Shown piece after piece: positions 17,067 to 26,850 of a DNA stretch of 48,008 bases; the stretch's first letter is position 1; every line of letters starts with the position of its first letter. The notes below the pieces were generated by a model. That model was not told where the DNA came from, made no database searches, and saw only the letters and a program-made list of their open reading frames with translations. The DNA is from Nitrospirota bacterium. GTDB lineage: Bacteria; Nitrospirota; Thermodesulfovibrionia; Thermodesulfovibrionales; UBA6898. The stretch is from NCBI GenBank assembly GCA_021814475.1, contig JAKAIE010000011.1, positions 1 through 48,008 on the forward strand. The letters are read 5' to 3'. The translations under genes were made by a program, and so were the position numbers.

Positions 17067-18878
17067 ATGGCCGATGAAATGGAAGAGATTGTAGCCGACT
17101 TCGTGACCGAGGCCGAGGAGTCCCTTGAAAAAATCGATCCCCTTTTCATCGAGCTGGAGACCAAAGGGCATGACAAGGATATTCTCCACGAGATCTTCAG
17201 GAGCATGCATACGATAAAGGGCGCGGCCGGTTTTCTCGGGTTCCAGCATATGGTGGATGTCGCCCACAAGGCCGAGAGCATTATGAAGAAGCTGCGCGAC
17301 GACGAGATGTCCGTCTCGACCCCTGTCATGGACGTGATCCTCAAGAGCGTGGATATGCTCAGACTCCTGCTGCAGCATATCAAGGTGAAGGACGGGAAAG
17401 AGGAGGACACCTCGGCGCTCCTTCAGGAACTCGACGCGACCCTCAGCGGCACGGCGCCCGCGGCGCCGGAAACTCCTGTTGTGTCGTCCCCGCCTCCTGG
17501 GCCGGCCGGGGCATCCGCCGGGGAGGAGGGCGCGGGGCCGGCTGCTGAACAGCCTGCGGGCGGTATTCCCGCAGGCAGGAGTGAGGTGAAAATTCCTGAG
17601 GTCGTACTGGACCAGCCTGCGGGGCCGGAGGGAGATGCTCCCGCGGTTGAGGACCGGGCTATTGCCGCCGCGCAGACAAAAGAGCCGAGTCAGACGCTGA
17701 GGATCGATGTCGGCAAGGTCGACAAGGTCATGGACCTGGCCGGGGAGATCGTCCTCGTCAGAAACCGCCTCATGAATATCGGCAACTACCTGGAGGAAAA
17801 ATACGGCGGCGACAGCTATGTCGAGAGCCTCATGGGCACGGTTTCGTTCCTCGACCTGGTAACCTCCGACATGCAGCTGGCAGTGATGAAGATGCGCATG
17901 CAGCCGCTGAAGAAGGTCTTCAGCAAGTTCCCCAGGCTAGTCAGGGACCTGTCCAACAGCATCGGCAAGGATATCGAACTGGTCATCACGGGCGAAGGGA
18001 CCGAAGTCGACCGGACGGTCATCGAACATATCGGAGACCCGATGGTCCATATTATCAGAAACTCCGTGGACCACGGACTCGAAACATCCGCGGAGCGGGT
18101 GAAAAAGGGCAAAAGCGCAAAGGGGCGTATATCGATCAATGCGTTCCAGCAGGGCAACCAGATCATCATAGAGGTCACTGACGACGGCAAGGGAATAGAC
18201 GTCGAGCGGGTGAAGAATAAGGCCCTTGAGAGGAGGCTGATTACCGAGGAAGAGGCCCAGCGGATGAACGACGAAACCGCGATCAACCTCATCTTCATGC
18301 CCGGTTTTTCGACGATGGATGTTGCGACGGAGCTCAGCGGCCGCGGGGTCGGGATGGACGTGGTCAAGACGAATATCTCGAAACTCAACGGGTACGTCGA
18401 GGTCAGGACCGAAAGGGGCGTCGGCACGACCTTCAGGATAAATATTCCCCTGACCCTGGCGATTATCCATGCCCTGATGGTCCGGTCTCTCACCAACCAG
18501 TATGCTATCCCGCTGGCGCCGATCGAGGAGACCCTCAAGGTTGCGGTGAAGGATATAGAGAACGTTTCCGGGCAGAAGGTTCTGGTGGTGAGGGGCAAGG
18601 TCCTCCCGCTTTTCGAGCTCTCCGACATTCTCGGCTACGGCGTCGGCGGGGATGCGGAATACCGCTATGTCATCGTCATCGCGATAGGCGACCGCCGCTT
18701 CTGCATCACGGTCGATGAGCTCCTCGGCCAGGAAGAGGTGGTGATCAAGACGGTCGAGGGCATCGACACGAACGCGGCGTACATCGTCGGGGCGACAATC
18801 ACGGGCGACGGGAAGGTGGTCCTTATCATCGATCTGGCGGGGATTTCGCGGAATGTCCTTGGCCTGAAGAAAATGTAG
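17067..18878 (+). CDS. cheA: Chemotaxis histidine kinase CheA (first, no P2 domain)
   Basis: A 603-residue kinase. The Hpt (P1) domain spans about 1-110 with phospho-acceptor H48 in RSMHTIKGAAGFLG. An Ala/Pro/Gly-rich linker (about 128-205) replaces the CheY-binding P2 domain, which I do not see. The dimerisation domain starts near 212 (RIDVGKVDKVMDLAGEIV). The ATPase domain has IIRNSVDHGLE, DDGKGID and LSGRGVGMDVV, and the CheW-like P5 domain runs from about 465 to the end. GAGGTG precedes ATG 17067. Neighbours (two cheY before, a cheW-cheZ fusion after) mark this as the main flagellar kinase. Without P2, CheY would have to dock elsewhere. Confidence 0.96.
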   Translation: MADEMEEIVADFVTEAEESLEKIDPLFIELETKGHDKDILHEIFRSMHTIKGAAGFLGFQHMVDVAHKAESIMKKLRDDEMSVSTPVMDVILKSVDMLRLLLQHIKVKDGKEEDTSALLQELDATLSGTAPAAPETPVVSSPPPGPAGASAGEEGAGPAAEQPAGGIPAGRSEVKIPEVVLDQPAGPEGDAPAVEDRAIAAAQTKEPSQTLRIDVGKVDKVMDLAGEIVLVRNRLMNIGNYLEEKYGGDSYVESLMGTVSFLDLVTSDMQLAVMKMRMQPLKKVFSKFPRLVRDLSNSIGKDIELVITGEGTEVDRTVIEHIGDPMVHIIRNSVDHGLETSAERVKKGKSAKGRISINAFQQGNQIIIEVTDDGKGIDVERVKNKALERRLITEEEAQRMNDETAINLIFMPGFSTMDVATELSGRGVGMDVVKTNISKLNGYVEVRTERGVGTTFRINIPLTLAIIHALMVRSLTNQYAIPLAPIEETLKVAVKDIENVSGQKVLVVRGKVLPLFELSDILGYGVGGDAEYRYVIVIAIGDRRFCITVDELLGQEEVVIKTVEGIDTNAAYIVGATITGDGKVVLIIDLAGISRNVLGLKKM

Positions 18879-18893
18879 CCCAAAGGAGGCGTC

Positions 18894-20090
18894 ATGCAGC
18901 AGTACATAGGGTTCAATCTCAATTCGAGCGAATATACCATCCCGATCCTCAAGGTGCGCGAGATCATCAGCATGCCGGTCATCACCCGCATGCCTCACGC
19001 GCCCGATTATATCGAAGGCGTTACAAACCTGCGGGGAGCGGTCATCCCCATCGTCAACCTCAAGAAACTCGTCCGCCTCGGTGACGGGGGAAACGCCTAC
19101 ACCAAGGTGATCGTGGTCTCCAGCGGCAGGATGACCTTCGGCATGCTGGTCGACGGCATTACGGGTGTCATCAACATCGATGAATCGGAGATTGAACACC
19201 CGGAAAAATTCCTGCAGGAGGACACCGGCCAGATCGAGGGGGTCGCCAAGCTGAACAACCGGCTCGTCGTTCTGCTCGACACGAAAAAACTCCTGCCTTC
19301 CGAGGACGTCAGTCTGTTCGAGGATATTGTCGTGGACGTGAAGGAGACAGAGGGCAGTGACCAGGTCGAGGTGACCAGGACCGTCCAGACGATGGCCGGA
19401 GAGGTCAAGGTGAAGGAGTTCCATGACGCGAAGGAGTTTTTCGAGAAGAAGGGTATAAGCCCGAACGACCCTCGGTATCTCCTCTTTGACGACATCATGA
19501 GCTTCCTCGACGCCCTGAACAGGGACGATCAGGAAAGGGCGGATGCGGCGATCGAGGAGATCATGAAGAAGGGACAGGGGGACCTTTTCAAGGAGGTCGG
19601 CAAGGTCACCCGGAAGATGCACGATTCGATCAAGAGCTTCAAGGAGGCGCTTGACCCCAAGCTGAAGGATATGGCCCAGTCCGAGATGCCGAACGCAATC
19701 GACCGGCTCCAGTTTGTCATCACCAAGACCGAAGAGGCGGCGAACAAGACGATGAGCATTGTCGAAAAACATATGCTGAGCATGGACGAACTGGCAGCGG
19801 CGATCCGGCAGGTTAAGGAACCGGCCGAGTCGGCCGAGTTCCTGAGAAAATACAAGAATATGCTGGAAGACGACCTTACGGAGCTGATCACCACCCAGTC
19901 GTTTCAGGATATTACCGGCCAGACTATCAAGAAGGTCATCACCCTCGTCGGCGAGATAGAGGAAGAACTCGTCCGGCTGATATCGACCTTTGGCGTGAAA
20001 ATGGAGGCCGGCCCCAAAGCGGAGGCGGAGTCTCACGAGCAGGTCTCGCAGTCGGATGTCGACGATCTCCTGAAGGATTTCGGCTTCTGA
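18894..20090 (+). CDS. CheW-CheZ fusion: receptor coupling plus CheY-P phosphatase
   Basis: A 398-residue fusion. Residues 1-140 form a full CheW domain (QQYIGFNLNSSEYTIPILKV, VTNLRGAVIPIVNLKKLV, NNRLVVLLDTKKLL). Residues about 175-398 are CheZ: a long helical hairpin whose active-site segment QSFQDITGQTIKKV has D339 and Q343, equivalent to E. coli CheZ D143 and Q147. The last residues, SDVDDLLKDFGF, match the CheZ C-terminal peptide that binds CheY-P. There is no internal stop, and the reading frame and base use are even throughout, so it is a real fusion. It should link kinase and receptor and put the phosphatase in the array. AAAGGAGG precedes the ATG. Confidence 0.92.
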   Translation: MQQYIGFNLNSSEYTIPILKVREIISMPVITRMPHAPDYIEGVTNLRGAVIPIVNLKKLVRLGDGGNAYTKVIVVSSGRMTFGMLVDGITGVINIDESEIEHPEKFLQEDTGQIEGVAKLNNRLVVLLDTKKLLPSEDVSLFEDIVVDVKETEGSDQVEVTRTVQTMAGEVKVKEFHDAKEFFEKKGISPNDPRYLLFDDIMSFLDALNRDDQERADAAIEEIMKKGQGDLFKEVGKVTRKMHDSIKSFKEALDPKLKDMAQSEMPNAIDRLQFVITKTEEAANKTMSIVEKHMLSMDELAAAIRQVKEPAESAEFLRKYKNMLEDDLTELITTQSFQDITGQTIKKVITLVGEIEEELVRLISTFGVKMEAGPKAEAESHEQVSQSDVDDLLKDFGF

Positions 20091-20190
20091 AAAACGGATC
20101 AAGACTTATCTGCACCAGGTCCTCCGACGCTTCGCGTCACCCTGCGCAGGGCAATAAAGAATCAGCAAACGGTCAAGGAGATCTGTCCGC

Positions 20191-21825
20191 ATGAATACAT
20201 TTCTCAGGAACCTCAGGATGAAGTACAAGTTCGGGCTCATCGTTTTTTTCTCCCTGATCGCGACCGTGGCGATGACCCTTGTCGCGGGTTTTCAGATCAG
20301 GAGTACGATGCTCGCCGAAAAACAGACAAAGACACGGAACATCGTCGAAACAGCGTACGGGGTCGTTGAACACTACCAGCAGCTCGCCGCGGAGGGGAAG
20401 ATGCCCGAGGCGGAGGCGAAGGCGACGGCGCTGGATATCGTCAGGCAGATGCGCTACGACGGGAAAGAGTACCTCTGGATCAACGATATGCATCCGACGA
20501 TGCTGATGCATCCGGACAAGCCCGAGCTGGAGGGCAAGGACATGTCCGACAAGAAAGACCCGCGGGGGAAGAAACTCTTCATCGAGTTTGTCGAGACGGT
20601 GAAAAAAGACAAGGCCGGTTTCGTCTATTATATGTGGCCGAAGCCGGGCCTTGCCGAGCCGGTGCAGAAGTTGTCGTATGTGAAGGGCTTCGGGCCGTGG
20701 GGCTGGATCATCGGCAGCGGCATCTACATCGACGATGTCAGCGTCCAGTTCAGAAAGGTGCTGCTGGAGTTTCTGCTGATCATCGTGATCGGTGTGGGTA
20801 TATTTATTGCGGTGGCTTCCATGATTGCGCGGAGTGTCTCGTCGTCGATCGAGGACCTTGCCATAGGCGTGGACGCGATCGCAAAGGGAGACCTTACCGT
20901 GTCGATAGCCTATGAAGGGAAGGACGAAATCGGAGTCCTTGCGGGGAGCATGAATATGCTGCTGCATTCGTACAGGGAGATGATCGACAAGATCCTCGTT
21001 TCGGCTAGTCAGGTGGTTGCCGCGGTCAGTGTCCTGAGGGACAGGACCGCTATGACGGCCGAAGGCGCGCAGAACCAGTCGGGGCAGGCTGCCCAGATCG
21101 CCACCTCCGCAGAAGAGATGAGCCAGACGATCACCGATATTGCGAAGAACGCCTCCGTGGCGGCCGACTCGTCGTCCGAGGCGATGGAGATAGGGCAGAG
21201 CGGCAAGCAGATCACGGACGTGACCGTCGTCACGATCAACGAGGTCAATACCGCGACCACCGAGCTTGCCGCGATGGTCGAGAAGCTCAACAACAGGGTC
21301 ATCGAGATCGGAGATATCGTCAGCGTCATCAAGGATATCGCGGACCAGACCAACCTGCTGGCGCTGAATGCGGCCATCGAGGCGGCCCGGGCCGGAGAAC
21401 AGGGCAGGGGTTTTGCGGTTGTGGCGGACGAGGTGAGAAAGCTCGCTGAAAAAACGATCAAGGCGACGAACGACATCTCCGGCCGGATCGGGGCAGTGCA
21501 GACGGACTCCGAAGAGACAGCGAAATCCATGATAGAGTCTTCCAAGGGTGTCTCAAAGGCGGCCGGGCATATTGCAAACCTGAATAACGTTCTGGAATCA
21601 ATCGTTGCTTCGATCCAGAAGGTGCGGGACCAGATCACCAATATCGCGACCGCGGTCGATGAGCAGTCGGCGGCGTCGGACGATGTCGCGCGGAACATCG
21701 AGAGGACCTCGGACATTGCCAGGAATATGGAGACCATGTCCGTCGATGTCATGCATGAGGTCGACAGGCTGGTGACCATCGCCGAGGGACTGAAAAGCGC
21801 GACATCGGGCTTCAGGATCTCCTAG
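20191..21825 (+). CDS. Methyl-accepting chemotaxis protein with single Cache domain
   Basis: A 544-residue receptor. Membrane helix 1 is near residues 13-33. The periplasmic sCache_2-type sensor (about 38-190) includes [17 protein letters not shown] and [17 protein letters not shown], a fold that commonly binds small carboxylates. Helix 2 is near 190-212, a HAMP-like region follows (about 213-265), and the signalling domain contains the canonical tip [20 protein letters not shown], continuing [17 protein letters not shown]. There is no C-terminal pentapeptide tether. The ligand is not determinable here. AAGGAG lies upstream of ATG 20191, and the 100-base gap from the fusion gene holds no clear promoter. 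Confidence 0.93.
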   Translation: MNTFLRNLRMKYKFGLIVFFSLIATVAMTLVAGFQIRSTMLAEKQTKTRNIVETAYGVVEHYQQLAAEGKMPEAEAKATALDIVRQMRYDGKEYLWINDMHPTMLMHPDKPELEGKDMSDKKDPRGKKLFIEFVETVKKDKAGFVYYMWPKPGLAEPVQKLSYVKGFGPWGWIIGSGIYIDDVSVQFRKVLLEFLLIIVIGVGIFIAVASMIARSVSSSIEDLAIGVDAIAKGDLTVSIAYEGKDEIGVLAGSMNMLLHSYREMIDKILVSASQVVAAVSVLRDRTAMTAEGAQNQSGQAAQIATSAEEMSQTITDIAKNASVAADSSSEAMEIGQSGKQITDVTVVTINEVNTATTELAAMVEKLNNRVIEIGDIVSVIKDIADQTNLLALNAAIEAARAGEQGRGFAVVADEVRKLAEKTIKATNDISGRIGAVQTDSEETAKSMIESSKGVSKAAGHIANLNNVLESIVASIQKVRDQITNIATAVDEQSAASDDVARNIERTSDIARNMETMSVDVMHEVDRLVTIAEGLKSATSGFRIS

Positions 21826-21886
21826 CCTTCCCATTGGGAAGCGGGTAGATTATCAGTTTATCTCAATACTTCGCGGGAGGTTTGTG

Positions 21887-22651
21887 ATGAGGAAAATGTG
21901 TTTGGCCTTTGCAGTTTCTGCCGTGCTTCTTTTGGGCGCGGGCGGGATGTCGTCTGCAGGTGAAATAAAGATCGGAGCCGGCGCGGCGCCGACCGAAAAT
22001 GTGCTGAAGCCTGTCAGGGAGGCCTTTGAGAAGGCGACGGGCGACAGGCTCACCATCATATCGTCCGGCCCCAAGAATGCATTGATCGACCTGCAAAAGG
22101 GAAATGTGGACGCTGCTTCCGCGGGTCTCACGTTTGACGACTGGATGGGCCTGATGAAGAAGGAAGGCGCCGAGGTCAAAGACCCGGCCGCGTTTCAGCA
22201 GGTGACGATCGGGAAGGACAGTATCGTGGTGCTTCTGCAGAAAGACAATCCGGTCGGCAAGCTTACGAAGGAGCAGCTGAAGGGCATCTTCACGGGTAAG
22301 ATACAGAACTGGAAAGAGGTCGGCGGAAAGGATATGCAGATCATAGTGGTCTGGGGCAAACTCATCCCCGGGACAAATTCGCTGTTTGTCAAGAATATGC
22401 TCGATGGCGAGGCGGCTGCTAAAGAGGTCCTCGACGCGACGACCGCCGAGGACGTCAGGCAGAATGTGGCAGCAAATCCCGAGGCGATAGGCATCGGGCC
22501 TGCCGCGGTGGTTGACAGCACAGTGAAGTCTCCGGAGACGCCCGAGATCTCCAGGCCGATCATCCTGCTGACAAAGGGTAAACCTTCGCCCGCAGTGCAG
22601 AAACTGATCGATTTTGTAGGCGGCGAAGGGAAGAAATACATTAAACAGTAA
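21887..22651 (+). CDS. Periplasmic PstS-like substrate-binding protein
   Basis: A 254-residue secreted protein. I choose ATG 21887, not the adjacent GTG 21884, because GGGAGG lies 6 bases upstream of it. A signal peptide (about 1-23, ending SSAG) precedes the mature binding protein (EIKIGAGAAPTENVLKPVREAFEKA). Features of the phosphate/molybdate-like PBP family are LTKEQLKGIFTGKIQNWKEVGG and GTNSLFVKNMLDG. No ABC permease or ATPase gene is adjacent; it lies between two chemoreceptors. It may therefore present a ligand to a receptor, but that is inference. The substrate is unknown. Confidence 0.85.
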   Translation: MRKMCLAFAVSAVLLLGAGGMSSAGEIKIGAGAAPTENVLKPVREAFEKATGDRLTIISSGPKNALIDLQKGNVDAASAGLTFDDWMGLMKKEGAEVKDPAAFQQVTIGKDSIVVLLQKDNPVGKLTKEQLKGIFTGKIQNWKEVGGKDMQIIVVWGKLIPGTNSLFVKNMLDGEAAAKEVLDATTAEDVRQNVAANPEAIGIGPAAVVDSTVKSPETPEISRPIILLTKGKPSPAVQKLIDFVGGEGKKYIKQ

Positions 22652-22696
22652 AGTCCGTGGAGCCGGCGAGGGTGATGAGGTGAAGAGAGAAATATC

Positions 22697-25138
22697 ATGA
22701 CGATAAAGACCAAGCTGACCTTGAATCTTATCATCGTGCTGGCCGTCATCGGGGCGGTGACGGTTACGAGCATCATCGGCCTCGGTTTTGTAAAGAGTAA
22801 GCTTTTTTATCTCACCGAAAAAAGCACACCCTTTCAGATGCGGACGGTGGAATTCCAGAGGGCGATACAGGGCGTGACCGCGGACCTGGTCAAGGTGAGC
22901 GCGGCACATACCCGTGAGGAGTTCACCGCCTACCGGGCCGATGCGGAAAAGTCCCTTTCCGATGTCAGGTCCACCCAGACTGCTCTTGAGGAGCTCTCAG
23001 GCGGGACCTCCCTTGGCACCTACGATGAACTGAAGAAGCTTGCGGAAGAGCTTTATGCGGTCACGGAGGGCAGGATCAGGGCGGATGAGGAAGCCGCAGC
23101 CTCCGATGCCCTCATTACGCAGAGAACCGCCGAAACCGGCAACAGGCTGAGGGAACTCGACAACAAGATCCAGTCTCTGCAGCTGAACCGCATGGGGGCC
23201 TTCGAAACCTCGCTCCAGGCCGTCGGCACAATATCGTCGCGGCTGAGAGATATTGAAGCGGTCAAGATGATTCTGAAAGATGTTCAGATGGCGATATACG
23301 AACTCAGGAGGGCACAGGACAAAAAAGGGGTCATCATCGCCAGAGGGAGGCTGAACGCGCTGTTTCAGAAACTGATGCAGAACCCCTACGTCAGGGAAAA
23401 CAGCAAGGTCTCCGCCGAATATAAAGGGTTGAGCGGGAAGACCGACGAGCTGGTCAGGATGCATATGGCCTCTGCGGGCCAGGACCCCAAGGCGATGGAG
23501 GCGCTCAACCGGGATCTGGACGAGCGGCTTTCCGCCGGTATGCTGGGCATAGAGCAGGAGGCGGTCATTGCGGGTGAAAAGACCGGGGTCGAGACCGAGC
23601 GGCAGAATGCATTCATGGGGCAGTCGAATATCGCAACGAACATTCTTATAAGCAATTCCCAGCTTCTGGCGTTCGGGATCAAGGTCGAAGGGCTGGCGAC
23701 CCGCCTCTTCACCCTCACTCATGCCAGGGATGTCGACAGCACCGAGGCGGAGATCCGCAAGACATTCGAAAAGATGGATGGGGCCACGAAGAACCTTGAA
23801 AAGGGCCTGGCTAAGCTGAATGAAAAGGAGTCGCAGAAGATCCTCCGGAACGTGGAAGCATCTTTCGGCACGATCAGGAATATACTTTTTGCCGGGGACG
23901 GCGTCCTCTCAAGGATACGGAACCGCATAGCCATGGAGGAGAAGGGCCGGCAGGCCACGGAGAAGATCAGGGCGATTGTGCTGAGCGAGGCCGAAAAGAG
24001 CAGAAATACGGTCTCGACGGCGCGGGACGACCAGGAAAAGGCTATCGGTACCGTAAACCGGATGGTCCGTTTCAGCACCGTGCTGATCATAGCGATCAGT
24101 GCGGCCGCGATCGTCTTCGGGATTCTCTTCGGCGTATGGATATACCGTTCCATATCGAGGCCACTGACGGACCTCATGGCGGCCTCGGATGAGGTTGCCA
24201 AAGGCAATTTGTCGTATACGATCGCTGCCGGCGGCAACGACGAGATAGGCATGGTCAAGACTGCTATGGCAAAGATGGTGACGAACCTCCGGGAGATCGT
24301 CGGCAAGATAAGGACCGCCACGGGCGGGCTCGCAAGCAGTTCAGAGGAGCTCTCGGCTACGTCCGATGTCCTTGAAAAAGGGGCTCAGGGCCAGGCGATG
24401 CAGATAGAGCAGTCGGCGACCGCCATGACAGAGATGTCGCAGACCACGATCGACGTCGCAAAGAACGCGGCCGAGGCTGCGGAGGCCGCCCAGACGATGA
24501 AGTCTACGGCGATCAGGGGGCAGGTGGTGATGAATGAGACCGCGACGGAGCTGAACAAGTTCGCCGACACTTTCAAGAATTCGGCTGATAAGATCGAGGG
24601 GCTCGGAAAGAAGTCGGATGAGATCAATAATGTGGTGACCCTGATCAGGGAGATCGCCGAGCAGACGAACCTGCTCGCGCTGAATGCGGCGATCGAGGCG
24701 GCGCGGGCCGGCGAACAGGGCCGCGGGTTTGCGGTCGTGGCGGACAGCGTCAGGCAGCTTGCCGAAAGGACGGCCCAGGCGACTGACGACATCGGCGCGA
24801 CGGTCAGGGGCATGCAGACAGAGGTGCGGGAGTCGGTCGATTTCATGAAGCGCGAGAGGGGTACTGTCGAAGTGGTCCTCGGGAAGGTCCGGGATACGAA
24901 GGACTCGATCCAGGACATTGTGAAGTACGTCGAGAGGGTTGCGGATATGGTCCAGAGGATCGCAGTGGCAACGGAGGAGCAGTCATCAACCTCCGACATG
25001 GTATCTCACAGCATGGAGGATATTGCGGTCATCACGCGGCAGCTCAGCAGTTCGATCCATGAGATCAAGCGGGCCTCGGGAGACCTCTCCCGGCTCGCCT
25101 CCGACCTCAATGGTATGGCCGCCTGGTTCAGAACGTAG
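22697..25138 (+). CDS. Methyl-accepting chemotaxis protein with long helical sensor
   Basis: An 813-residue receptor, the largest here. Membrane helix 1 is near residues 8-30. A periplasmic region of about 420 residues follows, nearly all heptad-like helix without a recognised fold. Helix 2 is near 457-480, then HAMP (about 480-535) and a signalling domain with [20 protein letters not shown] and [17 protein letters not shown]. The sensor has roughly twice the length of a four-helix-bundle sensor and may be a tandem bundle, such as two HBM/4HB-like units. It follows the binding-protein gene by 45 bases, which makes the pair a candidate indirect sensing module. Confidence 0.92.
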   Translation: MTIKTKLTLNLIIVLAVIGAVTVTSIIGLGFVKSKLFYLTEKSTPFQMRTVEFQRAIQGVTADLVKVSAAHTREEFTAYRADAEKSLSDVRSTQTALEELSGGTSLGTYDELKKLAEELYAVTEGRIRADEEAAASDALITQRTAETGNRLRELDNKIQSLQLNRMGAFETSLQAVGTISSRLRDIEAVKMILKDVQMAIYELRRAQDKKGVIIARGRLNALFQKLMQNPYVRENSKVSAEYKGLSGKTDELVRMHMASAGQDPKAMEALNRDLDERLSAGMLGIEQEAVIAGEKTGVETERQNAFMGQSNIATNILISNSQLLAFGIKVEGLATRLFTLTHARDVDSTEAEIRKTFEKMDGATKNLEKGLAKLNEKESQKILRNVEASFGTIRNILFAGDGVLSRIRNRIAMEEKGRQATEKIRAIVLSEAEKSRNTVSTARDDQEKAIGTVNRMVRFSTVLIIAISAAAIVFGILFGVWIYRSISRPLTDLMAASDEVAKGNLSYTIAAGGNDEIGMVKTAMAKMVTNLREIVGKIRTATGGLASSSEELSATSDVLEKGAQGQAMQIEQSATAMTEMSQTTIDVAKNAAEAAEAAQTMKSTAIRGQVVMNETATELNKFADTFKNSADKIEGLGKKSDEINNVVTLIREIAEQTNLLALNAAIEAARAGEQGRGFAVVADSVRQLAERTAQATDDIGATVRGMQTEVRESVDFMKRERGTVEVVLGKVRDTKDSIQDIVKYVERVADMVQRIAVATEEQSSTSDMVSHSMEDIAVITRQLSSSIHEIKRASGDLSRLASDLNGMAAWFRT

Positions 25139-25158
25139 CTTCCCTCATGATTCAGAAC

Positions 25159-25187
25159 AATCCGGCCGGATTGATCGGGGCCGGTTT
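25159..25187 (+). terminator. Palindrome and weak terminator-like hairpin after the receptor gene
   Basis: AATCCGGCCGGATT (25159-25172) is a perfect 14-base palindrome starting 21 bases after the receptor stop. The same CCGGCC (25162-25167) can instead pair with GGCCGG (25179-25184), which is followed by TTT. Either form could end or attenuate transcription; the short T run makes it weak. A dimeric-regulator site is the alternative reading. Confidence 0.35.
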
Positions 25188-25288
25188 AGGGAGTATAGTG
25201 GGTAGTGGTGGCGTGAGACCGCCGTGGTCGTAGAGGGGAACCGGAGGCCCCACTTTGTGGGCGGATATCAGAAGTCAGGAGAACAGGT

Positions 25289-25696
25289 ATGGCATTGATT
25301 GAATGGAAGGACGACTTGAGCGTGAATATCAGGATGATTGACGGTCAGCATAAGGAGCTGATCCGCATGATCAATGAACTCAATGAGGCGATGAAGGTGG
25401 GCAAGGGGCAGGAGGTGATCGGGAAGGTCCTGACCGGACTAATCGACTACACGAGGATGCACTTTGCGACCGAGGAGAGGTTGTTCGAAACACATAAATA
25501 TCCGGGGTATATAGCCCACAAGGGGGAGCATGACAAACTCACCGCCCAGGTGCTCGACCTGAAGAAGAAATTCGACAACAGGCAGGCCGTGATCACGGTC
25601 GAGATTATGAGCTTTCTGAAGGACTGGCTCCAGAAGCACATCATGAAGACCGATAAACAGTATTCGTCCTATCTGAACAACAAGGGCGTAATGTAG
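25289..25696 (+). CDS. Bacteriohemerythrin
   Basis: A 135-residue single-domain hemerythrin that binds O2 at a di-iron centre. All seven usual ligands are present at family spacing: H21 (DGQHKEL), H58 and E62 (MHFATEE), H77 and H81 (HKGEH), H117 and D122 (HIMKTD). It begins with the typical MALIEWKDDLSVNI. AGGAGA lies upstream of ATG 25289. The 150-base leader contains a palindrome and several small hairpins, including CCCAC-TTT-GTGGG at 25249-25261. Its place between chemoreceptors and cheB suggests oxygen sensing or delivery linked to motility, as known for hemerythrins in microaerophiles. Confidence 0.95.
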   Translation: MALIEWKDDLSVNIRMIDGQHKELIRMINELNEAMKVGKGQEVIGKVLTGLIDYTRMHFATEERLFETHKYPGYIAHKGEHDKLTAQVLDLKKKFDNRQAVITVEIMSFLKDWLQKHIMKTDKQYSSYLNNKGVM

Positions 25697-25774
25697 CGCC
25701 GGACAGGGAATATTCGTTGCTTCTTATCGGGAAAGGGGTTTCGTAAAGGTTATGGCTGCTGCAAGAGGTGAGAT

Positions 25775-26839
25775 ATGGTAAGGGTCCTTATTGTCGACGA
25801 CTCGGCGTTCATGCGGAATGCCCTCTCTGCGATGCTTTCGAGCGATCATGATATAACGATCGCGGGCACCGCCAGGGACGGGCTGGAGGCTATCGAAAAG
25901 GTCGCAGCGCTCAAACCTGATGTGGTGACGATGGATGTCGAGATGCCCCGGATGGACGGCATCACGGCGGTCAAGCATATCATGGAAAAAACTCCCGTGC
26001 CGATCATCATGGTCAGTTCGCTGACCATTGACGGCGCGCACGAGACGCTCGATGCGCTCGACAGCGGGGCGGTCGACTTTATTCCGAAGAACCTCTCCGA
26101 GCTTTCGGTCAATATCGTGAAGATCAAGGAGCTGCTGATCGAGAAGGTCAAGACGATCGGCCGGCATGGCGTGGCACGCAGGATGGTGAGGCCGGCCGCC
26201 CGGCCGGCTGCCGCCGGCACTGCGCTCGAACCGCCGAAACCCCTTGTGGTGAGATCGACGGGAGAACGGAGGGTGACCCTTGTGGCGATCGGTACGTCCA
26301 CCGGCGGGCCCCGCGCGCTTCAGGACCTTATTCCCCGGATACCTAAGGAATTTCCCGTCCCGATCGTGATCGCGCAGCATATGCCTCCGAACTTCACGAA
26401 GCCCTTTGCCGAGAGGCTCAATTCCCTGAGCCAGATCACGGTGAAGGAGGCGGAGGAGGGGGAGACGGTCAAAAACGGGGTTGCCTATATAGCCCCGGGA
26501 GGCGGGCATATGCGCGTTGCCAGGAGGAAGGGCATCGAGACGATCATCAGTATATCCGAGGACAGGGAGAACTTTGTCTACCGTCCGTCGGTCGACGCCC
26601 TGATGAGTTCGGTGGCCGAGTTCTTCCCGGGAAGGGCTCTCGGCGTCATCCTCACCGGGATGGGCAATGACGGGGCAAAGGGCCTGGCAGAGATGAAGAA
26701 GACCGGCGACAGGATCTTTGCCCAGAACGAGGCGACCTGTGTCGTCTACGGCATGCCGAAGGCGGTGGTCGATGCGGGTATCGCGGACAAGGTCCTTGCG
26801 ATCGAGGAGATGGCCGGCGAGATCGTCAACGCGGTGTAA
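25775..26839 (+). CDS. cheB: Chemotaxis methylesterase/deamidase CheB (first copy)
   Basis: A 354-residue CheB. The receiver domain (1-120) has VDDSAFMRN and phospho-acceptor D54 in [12 protein letters not shown] variable Arg/Ala/Pro-rich linker follows (about 130-165). The esterase domain has its catalytic Ser in IGTSTGGP, His in AQHMPPNF, and Asp in GMGNDGAKG. It removes receptor methyl groups when phosphorylated by CheA. It is clearly more distant from the two tandem CheB genes at 38064 and 39140 than those are from each other. AAGAGGTGAG precedes ATG 25775. Confidence 0.96.
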   Translation: MVRVLIVDDSAFMRNALSAMLSSDHDITIAGTARDGLEAIEKVAALKPDVVTMDVEMPRMDGITAVKHIMEKTPVPIIMVSSLTIDGAHETLDALDSGAVDFIPKNLSELSVNIVKIKELLIEKVKTIGRHGVARRMVRPAARPAAAGTALEPPKPLVVRSTGERRVTLVAIGTSTGGPRALQDLIPRIPKEFPVPIVIAQHMPPNFTKPFAERLNSLSQITVKEAEEGETVKNGVAYIAPGGGHMRVARRKGIETIISISEDRENFVYRPSVDALMSSVAEFFPGRALGVILTGMGNDGAKGLAEMKKTGDRIFAQNEATCVVYGMPKAVVDAGIADKVLAIEEMAGEIVNAV

Positions 26840-26850
26840 ACACGCGTGAT

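Noticed and set aside
17937-20102. A 721-codon open frame on the minus strand
   Set aside because: It lies wholly antisense to cheA and the cheW-cheZ fusion, is Asp/His/Arg/Leu-rich, and shows no domain; it results from high GC at third positions of the real genes.
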